A stretch of DNA of 64,000 nt from Brachyhypopomus gauderio. Lineage: Eukaryota > Chordata > Actinopteri > Gymnotiformes > Hypopomidae. Positions 35,198 to 47,300 of the stretch are shown one piece after another; the first letter of the stretch is position 1; each line of letters begins with the position of its first letter. The translations under genes and the position numbers were made by a program. The stretch lies in NCBI RefSeq assembly GCF_052324685.1, contig NC_135214.1, forward strand, positions 3,775,371 through 3,839,370, written 5' to 3'. Under the pieces are notes generated by a model that ran no database searches, was not told the DNA's origin, and saw only the letters and a list, made by a program, of their open reading frames with translations.

Positions 35198-37113
35198 GAG
35201 TTTTTCGTTTACAGTCATATTTAAACTTTTTTGTGTGCTGTTTTGTGTGTGTCACAGTTCTTCATTATGAAATATACAAAGGGGCATCATATGCCAATGT
35301 GTCATTTGTCAACAGACATAACAGTAATAACATGCAGTAAATTACATTTTCAAGACAAGAAAATCATAATAACCCAGTCTACTATACTGCATAAAGTTGA
35401 CATGGATATGAGATCAGACAAAGTAGCAATTGATGCAAAGACCTATATACCTATAAGAAAGCAATAAAACCAAAACAAGAAATTTTTTTCACTAAAAACT
35501 GTTTAATGAACCTCAAGTATGTACAGCAATTGAATATATAACCTTTATTACAAGTATATTCAGTTGTTTTAAAAAATCTTGGAAAAATATATTTAACATA
35601 GATTATTTGGTAAATACTTTTATATTGCACTGTAAAGCCAAAATCTAGACATAAATTTAAGTCATTTTGATGCAACTAATGCTTTTAAACCCTACATTTG
35701 CTACAATACTAAAATATATACAAATGGAAACTCTTTTCTCTCTTAATTAATCTGTTTTTAGGTAGAGTTTGAAGCGTACCTTAAAGTGCATTACAAAAGA
35801 CAATCGTCATACTTGGCAAGGATACGAGCTACAGTTAACACGTCAACATGGAACAACACTACAAATGTTAGTATAACCCTGCACCCTGCATACATAATTA
35901 TACACTTTCAATATGTACAATACCTGAGATAATGCAAGCATCCCAATCCCTCTTTAGCGTGTATTAAGTTTCACTCAATTTGAAATTTAATAGGTAATCT
36001 TGAACATAATGAATCGTTTTCTATATTTAGGTTTGATCAATTACAAGGCTTGATTGGCAATTAAGAACAAAAGATAAATAACATTTGGAAACTGGGAAAA
36101 AAAACATTGCTGACTCGTAAACAATGGAAGATAATTTTCTGTCAAGATTCCCCAAGGAATGCCACTGAAAAAGAATAATACTTAAATACTTAAAAAGCCT
36201 TGGTATTTTAGGATAATGTATGAAACATTCAATGGTAATTTTTTAAAAACAATCTGTAAAAAAAGGAAATCAAAATTAAATATGGCATATGAGTAAACTC
36301 AATACCAGACAATGTCTTCAAAGGTTCTTCATTTAAGAATATTTTTCCTATCTTACTTTAACCTTACTTTGTTCGGTTTAAATGCTTATTTCTATGAATG
36401 GCATATCATGCCTAAAGCACCTTAACTCATGTGCAAACAGTAAACAATAAAAATTCATAAGGTCAATCTTTATGGCCGTGTAAAGACTGAAGTGTAACAT
36501 AAGAGCTTGAACCTGTGCCAACATGGCAAACGTAAAATGGACACTATCGATCTATCAATCGCCGGTGGTTGGCGCCAGAGCGAACTAGTAACTCATTGAA
36601 TCATAGATATGGATCAGAGGTAAATAAACTAGATATTTTTTTTTGGCGTGAGATATCGGAAGTGTGGCGTGAGAGCGTGTGAAGACAGTCAAATGCGTGT
36701 GTCTCACGCTCAATGCGTGAGATTTGGCAACCCTGAAAACATACTCTCAGCAACCATCTCCTGGCCAACATAACACAAAAAAAGTGATTAAGACAGAGAG
36801 CACATCAATGTGACTTACAGTCAGTGGGAAACCTGCGTAATCACGTGCTGACCTTGGTAAGGGTCATATGCAGGTCATATGCACGCTTTGAGTGTGAGAC
36901 TCACGCATTTTAGCGATTTCATACGCTCTCACGCCACACATGGAATTTCTCACTCTTGAATATTATTTATTATTATTTATTTTTTAAACAATCTAATCGC
37001 CGCACACCGCAGCATATTCAGCCAATCCATCGGTTGTATATTATAACAGGTTGAACCAATCAGAATATAGATCGTGCTGTTGCTTGGTAGACTTTAGCCA
37101 GCCTGCTCCCCAA

Positions 37114-37145
<32 letters not shown>

Positions 37146-38398
37146 CCGCAAATTAAACTAACCATTGGGACAGATTCCAACCCCCTCCCCCCCCCCCCCC
37201 CCCCCTGAAAAAAAGCTTACGCCCACCAAACTTGAGAAATCTGGTCATATGAAATAAATTTTAATGATTTTTAAAGCATAAAATAACTTCCATTTTTAAA
37301 ACTATAGTTTTTTATTTCACATCAGAATATTTTGACGGCACCCCCGATGAAGACAGACTGCACCCCAGGGTTGAGAAACGCTGGTCTAAAGCACCAAAGA
37401 TTATTCAGGAGTTGTGCTCTGTTGCCAGAGGAGAAGAGGCCATTTCTAAAACCTGCATGAGAATCTCGTCAATGACATCACAATCAAAGTTCACTTGCTC
37501 AAGGTCCAGTGCAGGCACATAGTTCACCAGGAGACGTCCAACATTGTGCCTGAGTTCCCATAACATGAGGCTAGAGAGAGTAAAAAAGCAAAAACAAAAG
37601 GTCACAATTACAATTTCGTTTGCCATCTCAGACTATATCTATTGGTGGTAAGCTCAATATTTACCGGCAGGCCTGTGTGGCGCTGTCTCCTTGTCCACTC
37701 TCACTCTCTGGTCCTCTCCGTGTCCCATCCTGAGGGATACTTACTGGGACAGATGGTCCTCCTGTAGCCATTGCACCCTCATCTCGGTTGGGATCTACGC
37801 TTGATTTCACATCTCCATGGTCTCTTTTCACTTCTAAATCTTTCTGAAGGTTTTTACAGCGAGTCAACAAAACGCTGTTCTGCTCCTCTAGATGTTTCAG
37901 CTGTGTGATGGTATCATAGATGGGAACAAAAGGAAAGAAGGGCTATGTAAGACCACAGTGACATGACAATAAGGTCTAATTTAAGCTCATTCTTTTTTCA
38001 AGGTTCATAGACCTCTTCCAAGGTCAAATTCAAGCACTTTCAAGCCTCATTTTTATTATTTTCCAACACCTTACAGCTGTAGTAAATATTTACATATTTA
38101 TACACACACACACGTACTCAAAATTATTCATTCACTTTTCATCACATTAACATAGACCCTCACCCTGTTCTGTAGCTCTTCCTCCTGTTTGGTTCTTTGG
38201 TCCAATTCCCTCAGCAGACCGTCCACCCGACATGCCAGTTCATCATCCACTTCTACAAATGACGCTGTACCTAACTCACTCCGTGCTCCTTCTCCTGTGC
38301 TACTGTCCTGGCTCTCCGCCTTCTTCTCCACCCACGCCTGGGCCTTCTCCTTCTTCAGCTCGTCCAGCTCACGTCGGAGCTGCTCCATCTCTCCCTGC
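35198..38398. repeat. Segmental duplication, copy 1 (MORC3 3' end and flank)
   Basis: This interval matches 57697-60520 in the same orientation. It covers the last MORC3 exons, their introns and about 2 kb of 3' flank, including the phrase pairs TACTATACTGCATAAAGTTGACATGGAT and GGCCGTGTAAAGACTGAA. Copy 1 carries an extra block of about 860 bases (roughly 36525-37383) absent from copy 2 and lacks the solo LTR present in copy 2. Copy 1 is part of the complete MORC3 gene. Confidence 0.9.
36525..37383. mobile_element. Insertion block present in only one duplicate, with inverted repeats
   Basis: The block lies in the MORC3 3' flank and is missing at the matching point of copy 2 (about 59455). It contains arms at about 36660-36720 and 36886-36945 that are imperfect inverted repeats (GTGTGGCGTGAGAGCGT against ACGCTCTCACGCCACAC). 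It also contains a (CA)n run (37116-37144) and a C homopolymer (37178-37205). It is probably composite, with at least one palindromic element inside. Confidence 0.6.
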
Positions 38399-41300
38399 AT
38401 CACTATGCAGCTTTCCAGGGTCTGGACGGCGGCCTCTCTGGTACTGTGCCTCTCTTTCACTTCTCCATTTTTATTCCCCAAACTTGTTACGCTCATCTCG
38501 CGTTCTTGATGCGAGCTCCTCTCCAGAAGGCGGAGACCTTGAAGCGTTTCTGGTTGACGTGCACCCCTCTCTCTTTCCTTGCTTCTCTCCTCCCCCTCCT
38601 TCTCTCCCGAATCCACTTCCTGTTTTATGGCCTGCATTTGCTCCGTCTGGGTTGTCATACAGATTTGTCTGGACAGATCCGTAAAGCCTGGGTCATGGTA
38701 CGGATTTGTGTCCATGGCCCCTGAGTAATCTCCGTCAGTGTCGTAATCGTACCTTTCTGTCTTCACAGTGGGGGACAGGCTGGACCTTGGTGTGCTGTTG
38801 CCCTCAATGTCATCCTCATTGTGAGGTATCCCTCTCCAGTCTTCTTTACCACCACAATCGTCAGGATCAATCACAGACAGCGAGACACAAGCATCTGGCG
38901 AGACTGTGGATGTCGAAGGGTTGCCCCTGGTGTTGGAGGAGAAATCACTCAAAAACCTGAGTCTCTTCTCTACACCATTCTTTGCACTATGGTTCAGGGA
39001 TCTCTTGCTCCTGATGAAAGGGGAAATAAAGCATCGGCTCAGACCCGGAAGACGCTGATGATCAGTCACAGAGCAGGTGCATTTCAGAAATGTGGTGTTG
39101 GAGAAAGACAGAAATGTACCTTGAAGGAGTAGTGGAAAGAGAGATCACATTGGAGATGACTGGCATATCAGGAGATCTGGGACCTGTGGTCATTATTTTA
39201 AAAAAAAGAAAGAAGAAAACCCATTAGATGTCGATCAACAACAGTACTGCTTGTAACGTACAGAAACACAGGCACACACTGACAAAAGGGGGTCTGACCT
39301 GCAGGTCTGGGTGTGGACTGGGCGGGAGACCTGGGTGAATTTACCTGTTGAGAAGAAAAAGAGACAAACAGATTGATGTATATGAGAAACGGACTCAAAA
39401 GCTATGAATTCTGGCTGCCGTTGCCAAACAGTCGTGATGCCTGCACCACAGGATGAATCTGTAAAGCATTCCAGGTGTTTATTAAACAAGAATTCCTAAA
39501 CAAAAAACGTACTGTCATGCTCTATTACACAGGTCATTTTGTTAGATATCCCATCTTTCTCCTACAGTTGTACACCTTTTTAATGGTTTACTACGATGCA
39601 TTTTTCACATTAACCACAAATAAAACAGGACTGCATAATTTTCTTAACTGAGTACTATGGAAAATGGAGAGTTTGAGAAGCAGTTAGAGCAGACCTGGGC
39701 AATTAGAACCTGGGCAGTTAGAGCAGACCACATCCGGCCCGTTGTGCATCCCTGTCCGGCCCGCGAGAGGCCAATCATAAATTTAACAAATATCTATGTC
39801 GTGCGTGCAATACAACTGTGACGCTTTTATTTTGAAAGCGCTACGTTTGTGTTAATTCCGTGTGGATGTACGTGCTTATGTGTGAGCTGTGCGAGAAACA
39901 CTGTAGGTGATCAGCGACAAACTTTCGCGAGTTAACGTAGCGCGCGACTCCGCACCCCTCGCACGAACCTCCGCGAACGGCGGAACATTTACGTGACGAA
40001 TTATAATTGTGCATTGTGTTCCAGGTTTGAAAAGTGCTGGAATGTTGGCTAAAGTACTTGAAAATGCTTGAAATTGTAACTGTATTTCGATTCACAACAA
40101 ATAGCTGACTGAACAGGGGGTATTCCAGAAAGCGGATTTAGTGACGAAACCGGGTAAGAAAACTCAGAGTTAACGAAAACTCAGGATTTTCCGTTCCAGA
40201 AACCGAGCTTAGAGAGAACCTGAGTCAGCTGGGAAATATTGAAATGGACCTTGAAAGTGCCGTAGAAAGCTAGGTTTAAGCCTGGTTTATACCTGACGCG
40301 GCGCGAGCAGCGCGGGGGTCCGCGCGGCGAAAATGACGTAATCGCGGTGGCTCTGCCCGTGCGCGAGGGCCTCGCGCGCTGTCGATTCGCGAGGTCGTGC
40401 ACCTCTCGAATTTTGTAACTTCGCGCGCACGCCGCGCCTCAGCGCGATGGACAAAGTCATGTTTGCAGGGTTCATACACCTTTACAAGGTGGAATTAAAT
40501 TATTTCCCAGCACGTTTAACTTAATTAAGTTAAATATTTATACATATACTCGAAATGATTCAAAATAATTCGCTTTTTTATCACATTATTTAATGGTTGT
40601 TTAAAGTCTTCACGTTCTCTCATGTTTCGTCCTGGAATTACAAGAGGCTCGTATTTGTTAATGTAATACAAGAAAACTGTTCATTCAGATGGCTATTTGT
40701 TGTGAAACGAAGTAGTTACAATTTCAAACATTTTCAAGTATTTAGCCTAAATTCCAGCACTTTTCAAATCTGAAACAAAAAGCAACATTAAAATTGGTCA
40801 GGTAAATGTTCCTTCCATTGTTTTTGAGGGGTGTTTCTTTATACTAACACACATCGTTTCGGACAACACTACACAGAATGTGACGCGGCAAGTATAAACG
40901 CCTCCACCAAGTTAGTGCGAGGTGGGTGTGGCCACCGTAATGACGTCATTTTCGTTTGTGTGGCCCTCTGACACAATTCAGGTTTCTCATGTGGCCCCTT
41001 GTAAAAATTAATTGCCCACCCCTGAGTTAGAGTTAGAGGTTAGAGGTAAGAGGTTAGGTTTAGGGCAAGGAAAGAAAGGAGACTCACGCCCAGACAGACC
41101 TGCTGTTCCAGTTTCCTCTTCAGATCTTTGTTCTGCCTGGTCAACTTCTTCATCCTCTGCTGCTCTGCGTTTTTCTGCTCCTGCTCCTAAAACAGAGACA
41201 AACTCATTTCTCAAATCAACAGTGACAACAGGCCCTATATTGACAGAAAATAAAAACAGTAAACTAATGCTTCACTCCACTGAGAGGACAAATACACTGA

Positions 41301-44300
41301 TTGGAGACTAAAGGTCACATGGCTCAGCTGAGAATCAAACTCCCATCTATAGAGAACACCATGGACATTTCACTGGGTTTGCCAAGTGGGTTTCCTCATT
41401 AACCACATGAAACTTCACACACAGAGGACCTTACACGCTGTGTCTGTTTCATCTTCTCCTCTCGCTCACTGGGGATAAAAAAAGTAAAAACACATGAGCA
41501 CATGCTATCACACACGCATCACATGTTATATAATATATTGTTGATGGATTCCTATGGCATGTTTCTTGACTTACTGCTGTTTGTGGGTTTTCTGATATAC
41601 TTGTTCATCGTCAGAATCTTCAGGCTCCTCTGGAACTAAACAGCTCCTAAACAGGGCAGGTAATCACGTAAGCACAGGAATATACACAAACACACACCAA
41701 ACACACACAAAAACACACCTGAACTGTGGATCAGGGTTCCTGCGGCAGGACCATGCGGAAGGGAGTTCATTAGTATCTATGCCATCTGGAAGTTTCCGCC
41801 ACTTCTGACAATCATCACACTGCACCCAGTTTTGGTCCGGATTCTTCCTACAATGCACAGACATGCACACACATCTCAAGGAGCCAGCAACAACAACACA
41901 CTTTTTGCTTTTTGTTGTTTTGTTAGACACTCGTAGCTTTAAATGCACAAAGTGAACGTTTAACTCCAATCAGAAAATTTGTGTGCCTTGACTTTTTAAA
42001 TTATTTACTTTGGAGCCAGCATCAAAGCCCTAATGAAAAAGCATACAAGATAAGGTGAATAAAATGCGTTTAACTCACGGAATATCCTCTATAGTTAAAG
42101 CAATGTCTGCATTTTTCCCGAATCTATGATGGACCTCTTTCCAATATTCTTCAAGCTTGTTATTTAGACTGCACATGGTTTTCCTGCACAGACAGAAAAT
42201 AACATTCTTAAGTGTGCAGTTCATTAGTAAGCTTTGAGTGAAGATCACATGCCCATCAATCTCTGTAAAACAGACCTGTATTCGTCTGTGTAGTCGAAGT
42301 CCTGTTTGTTGTGAGTTGGCTTGAGAAAGTTGCACTCCAACACACCAATGACTCCCACTCCAATTTTGTTTGCCTGGTTACAGAACACAAAAACTACAAT
42401 TTCAGGTTTCATTATTAATATTGTTTACATTTACTTATTCTGCATTTGAGAGATGACTTACTGATCTGAAGACCGAGATCAACCAAACAGGTGGCATCAT
42501 TCTCCTGCTTACCTGAATTAGCTTGGACATCTCTGCTGTGGGACTGCATGGCTGTTACCTTCTTATTATATTCACAGAATAAGCGGTATAACCTCGGTTG
42601 CTGATTTATTGTCAATTATCCCTCTGCTACCTGCCCGATTCACTACAAGTGAGTAGAATCTTCTCCAGTGTATAGACCTGTACCTTCTGTACCTCTGCGA
42701 CATGCCTCTTCAGTGAAAGATGTTATAGCAGAGTAACACTCGTCTTAAAAGACTCCTCAATAGACATGTGCTGTATCCTGCACACTAAATAAATATGGTT
42801 GATATGCTTTGGTTGAGTGCACATATAGTGCTACGTCGGTGAGAAACTTACCTTCAGCTGGCAGGTGACTCTCTCGTAGGCTTTGATGAGGCGGTTTTTG
42901 TGGTACATCATAATACCATATTGCTCTTTGCTCTTGGTGTTGAAACCAAAGGTGATTGTAATGGGTTTCTGACAACAACAACTTAAGGACCGAAAACAGT
43001 CAAAGCATATAAAAATATTTTGATAATTAGATCTCACACGTTCATTAGCAGTTATCCACTGGACGTCCTCAACATGCTATTCATTCACTCTCTCCATTAC
43101 TTGGTAGAAGGATACAATGTTTGGGATTTTTGGTCTGTATTTGTCCTTGACGGTGTTTGCTAGACTTTTGGAGATGAGCTCAGTTCTTACTTTCTGCCCT
43201 CGAATGATAATCTGCATTTTGGGTTTCAGGTAGAGAACACTGCAGTACGCCTAATCCAAGAATTTTCATGAACACACATACACATTGCACTGGGTTAGGT
43301 AGGTGAACCTCTCCAACTAACATCTATACCAGTCAACATAATACCTGGAAGCTCACCCGCAGTGAGTAGTCGCTCTCTGGACCCGACTGCATTACGTGCT
43401 CTTGCTTTTTGTACTGCTTCCCGGTACTCTCGTATACATCGGGTGGGATTCTGATGTCATAGCGATTGGTCGAGTAGTCAAATTCCTCCTGTCCTGATAA
43501 ACTCCTGTAGTGGTGTAAAGTTTCGTACAATGTCAACTAGAGGTATGCCAAAAAAATCGTTTCACATATCAAAAATCGATTCTCATTTACTACGATTCAG
43601 AATCAATTTTAAATGTTCCAAAATCGATTCTAAGTCGTGGTGAAGTCTCGCATTACGTAATTACAAAATTACACGAGACTTTACGCAGCAGGTTCTGGGA
43701 CACACCCATGCGCAGAAAAGTTTCAAAACAGATAGAGGAAAGAGATATTCAACCTGTCCCGTCTTAGTTTAAGTGTAAGGCAGGAGTCACCAACGTGGTG
43801 CCCGCGGGCTTGTTTTAAAAATAGCTCAATATAGCGCCATGCACCAAAGCGCTGCATCGTTTATGTTTTTGCTACTATTAGAGATTGTCCGCGGTTGCTA
43901 GCGGTCTTCCCGCTTAGCAATTGACACTCGCACACGCACAACCCCCCCACCCCCCGGTCAACAACTTTTCGATCGATAGATGTGTATTAATCTGGTAGCT
44001 CTCCGCAATAATTGCTATCCAAGAAGTAGCTCCCAGTTTCAAAAAGGTTGGTGACCCCTGGTGTAAGGAATGCCGTCCGATACGTTCCTCCCAGTCTCAC
44101 CTGCCACTAATCACCACGCCCCTTATTAGTCACATATATACACCTTCCCACCACTTCCTCGTCGCAAAGTATTGTCGTTTCCATGCAGCATACCAATTGT
44201 TTCCATTACCTATGCGATCTCCTGTGCCCTGACCCTTGCTTTCTCCTCAGACCTCGCCTCCTGTCTAGCCCTCCTGTACCTCCCGGATTCTGCCCTCTCG

Positions 44301-47300
44301 CTATGACCCTGGACCGTCCTGACCATCCCAAGAAAATGCTATTGTTACTACATCTAGCGCTAGTGATACTTGTGCTGTTTTCTGTAAACGTGACTCATTT
44401 GAATAAAAGCGGTATACTTCCGCAGTTGGATCCCTCTCTGTCTGGTCAATACGTTACATTAAGGCAAAAATATGGGATCATTTTGGTTTTTACCGAATGC
44501 CAGGGAAGACCGAACTTGACACAACTTAGCTCGTGTGCAAGGCTTGTTGTCACGGTCACAGCTCCGGACCCTTCCCTGTGGGCGTGCCGTTACGTTGTCT
44601 GCGTGTCGTTATGTCCATGTTTATACTTCCGTGGGCGTGGGTTGTTTGTGAGCGTGTTCGTTTGTTACACCTGTGCCTTGTCTCGAGGTCACGTGGGTCT
44701 GTGTTATTCACCTATTTAATGTGCGTTAGCGCGGTGTCTTGTGCTCGTCTTTGTCTAAAGTTTCGTGCCTGTGTGAAAGGTGTATTTTTCTGTTCGCACT
44801 CCGCACGGAGCTTCGTGTTTGTGTTCAGCAATAAACGTTCTTCATTGCACAGTTCGACGTTCGTCGTGCCTCTCTACCGAGCGTCAGAGAAAGACGAGCC
44901 ACCACTATGCCAGGATACACGTCGGCACGCAAGAAGGGTAAGAAGAAGGCTAAGCGACGTCACGCTTCTTCCCCTGCACGTCGCTCCGAGGTACCAGACC
45001 CGGAGCAGGAGATGCAGCAGGACCCCGTCTGTGCGTGCCTACTGCGCCAAGTTCAGGCGGCTGAGGACGAGGAGGAAGCGGAGTACTTCCGACTGGCCGC
45101 GAGCAGGGTATGGAGCGAGAGGCACGGAGCTCCGCCCCTGGCATACCCTGCAGAAGGGACCTTCCCCCCCGCAGACCTGGAGGAGACTGAACCATTTATG
45201 GTGGGGGTAGGCGCCTTTGCCCTCACTCCCCCCGAAGATGAGTTCGGGAGTGAGGACTCCGGAGAGGGGGAGAGTGAGGATGAGATCAGCTGCCCTTCCC
45301 TCACGTCTGCGGCTTCCCCGAGGTCGGACGAGGAGAGGGAGACCAGTCCCACGCCGTCGGTCTACTCCGCGCCGACCATGTACTATGGCGAAGAGAAGGC
45401 AGACACCAGCCCTCCGCCGTCGGAGTGGTCGGAGTACACCGAGCACTCCGATGAAGAGGAGAAGGAGGTCACCAGCCCCCCTCCGTCGTGGTGCGCAGCC
45501 CCGTCAGAAGAGGGGGAGAGTCTCCGGTCGGCGAGTTCGCTCCTGACGGTGTACAAAGGGGGTGGGAGCGGACCGGACAGTCCGCCCGCATCGGAGAGTG
45601 GGGACTCCGACGAGGAGGAGCCCATGGAACACTCACGGTGCGAGGACCCCACTCAGTCGATGGACTGGAGCGTAGCCGAGGAGGGAGAGTCGGCGATGGA
45701 CACCACCCCCGATACCGGAGCCAGGGAGAGCCGGACTGGCACCGGCGGGGCCTCCTACGGGGGTCACCCGGAGTGGGGGAATGGGCGCCGGCAGGCTTAT
45801 GGGGCGGCAAGCCCTTACGGCAAACCCGGTGGAGGGAGCCGCGGACCTGGGAGAACGGTTGCCGCGAGACCCACCGGTAGTGCTGCCTCCAAGCGGGCTA
45901 CCAATCGCGCTGCACCTCGCGCGCCCGCCAGAGGGACTGCTCCCAAGCGGGCTACTGGTCGCGCTGCACCTCGCGCGCCCGCCAGAGGGACTGCCCCCAA
46001 GCGGGCTACTGGTCGCGCTACACCCAGCGCGTCCGCTGGCCATGCGGCATCTGGCGGTAAGCGGTCAGAAGAGGCGGGAGGAACACCGCCAGCTGCAGCG
46101 TCTCCAGCCCCCGGAGCTTTCGCGCCGCTACAGGCGTTGCCTCAGGCGGGAAGCCTAGCTCCGGGAATGAATGTCTGTGTTCCTATGTTTTTGTCTATCC
46201 CCTTGTGTCTCCCTAACTTCCTTTTCCCGTTTGTGCCTCTTGTGTTTCATGTTCCAGTGTGCGTGTTTGTGAACGTGCCATTGTTTAATGTTTTCTCCCC
46301 TGTCTTCCCAGGGAGGGTGTACTAGAGCTGTTCGCGGCGGTTCCCGCCGTCGGGGGCGACTGCTCTCGGAGGCTCGTGATCCCGGCGGCTCCGGACCTGC
46401 CCGTCGGTGTTGGATCGGGGCATTCCAGCTGCGCGGGACGCTCCGGGAGTAGCGAGCCCCTGGCGGAGGGTTCTGTCACGGTCACAGCTCCGGACCCTTC
46501 CCTGTGGGCGTGCCGTTACGTTGTCTGCGTGTCGTTATGTCCATGTTTATACTTCCGTGGGCGTGGGTTGTTTGTGAGCGTGTTCGTTTGTTACACCTGT
46601 GCCTTGTCTCGAGGTCACGTGGGTCTGTGTTATTCACCTATTTAATGTGCGTTAGCGCGGTGTCTTGTGCTCGTCTTTGTCTAAAGTTTCGTGCCTGTGT
46701 GAAAGGTGTATTTTTCTGTTCGCACTCCGCACGGAGCTTCGTGTTTGTGTTCAGCAATAAACGTTCTTCATTGCACAGTTCGACGTTCGTCGTGCCTCTC
46801 TACCGAGCGTCAGACTTGTGTAATGCAGTGAGCACAGGAACGTACACACCGCGTGAAATAATATAGAGAAGGGTGGACCCAAGTGCCGGCTCGCAAGAGC
46901 AAGACGTTTGACACTTGTCAAATGTATTAGCGAGAGGGAAACGCGCACAGCGACCAAGAACAAACAAAACAATGCGGAAGACTCAACGCGCAAAATAATA
47001 GAAACCAAAACTATGATAAGTAGTAAATATAAACAAAAAAACTACGCGGAAAATACAACGCGTGGAAAATAACACTTAAACGTATAGAGACAGGAGAAAG
47101 AAACAAAATAACAACAGTAACTTAAAAACAGCGCGGATAAATGCAACACAAAAACGAAACCAAGTATGCCAGGGGAAGTAACAGGCAGCAGGCAAAAAAC
47201 GCCGCAGCAAAATAAAACCCTTCCCAAAAATAAAGGCAAAACGGATAGGAAGAAATACAGGATTGGGAAAACTTGAGATGGGTCAGGAATCGACGCAGGA

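Larger units (their letters stand above)
44548..46814 (+). mobile_element. Young non-autonomous LTR retrotransposon
   Basis: Two direct repeats of 341 bases, 44548-44888 and 46474-46814, start TGTCACGGTCACAG and end CGAGCGTCAGA. By eye they are identical. The 5-bp target duplication CTTGT flanks the element (44543-44547 and 46815-46819). An AATAAA lies inside each LTR. The GC-rich interior of 1585 bases holds one long ORF and no protease, reverse transcriptase, RNase H or integrase. A purine tract (GGCGGAGGG) precedes the 3' LTR. Matching LTRs imply a very recent insertion, so an autonomous partner should exist elsewhere in the genome. Confidence 0.92.

Noticed and set aside
38189..39132. Plus-strand frames over MORC3 exon 17
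   Set aside because: Antisense shadows of a coiled-coil exon; the same shadows appear in the duplicated copy.
45039..46043. Several long minus- and plus-strand open frames overlapping the LTR element ORF
   Set aside because: They are GC-rich shadow frames of the 472-residue ORF; none has an independent start context or recognisable content.
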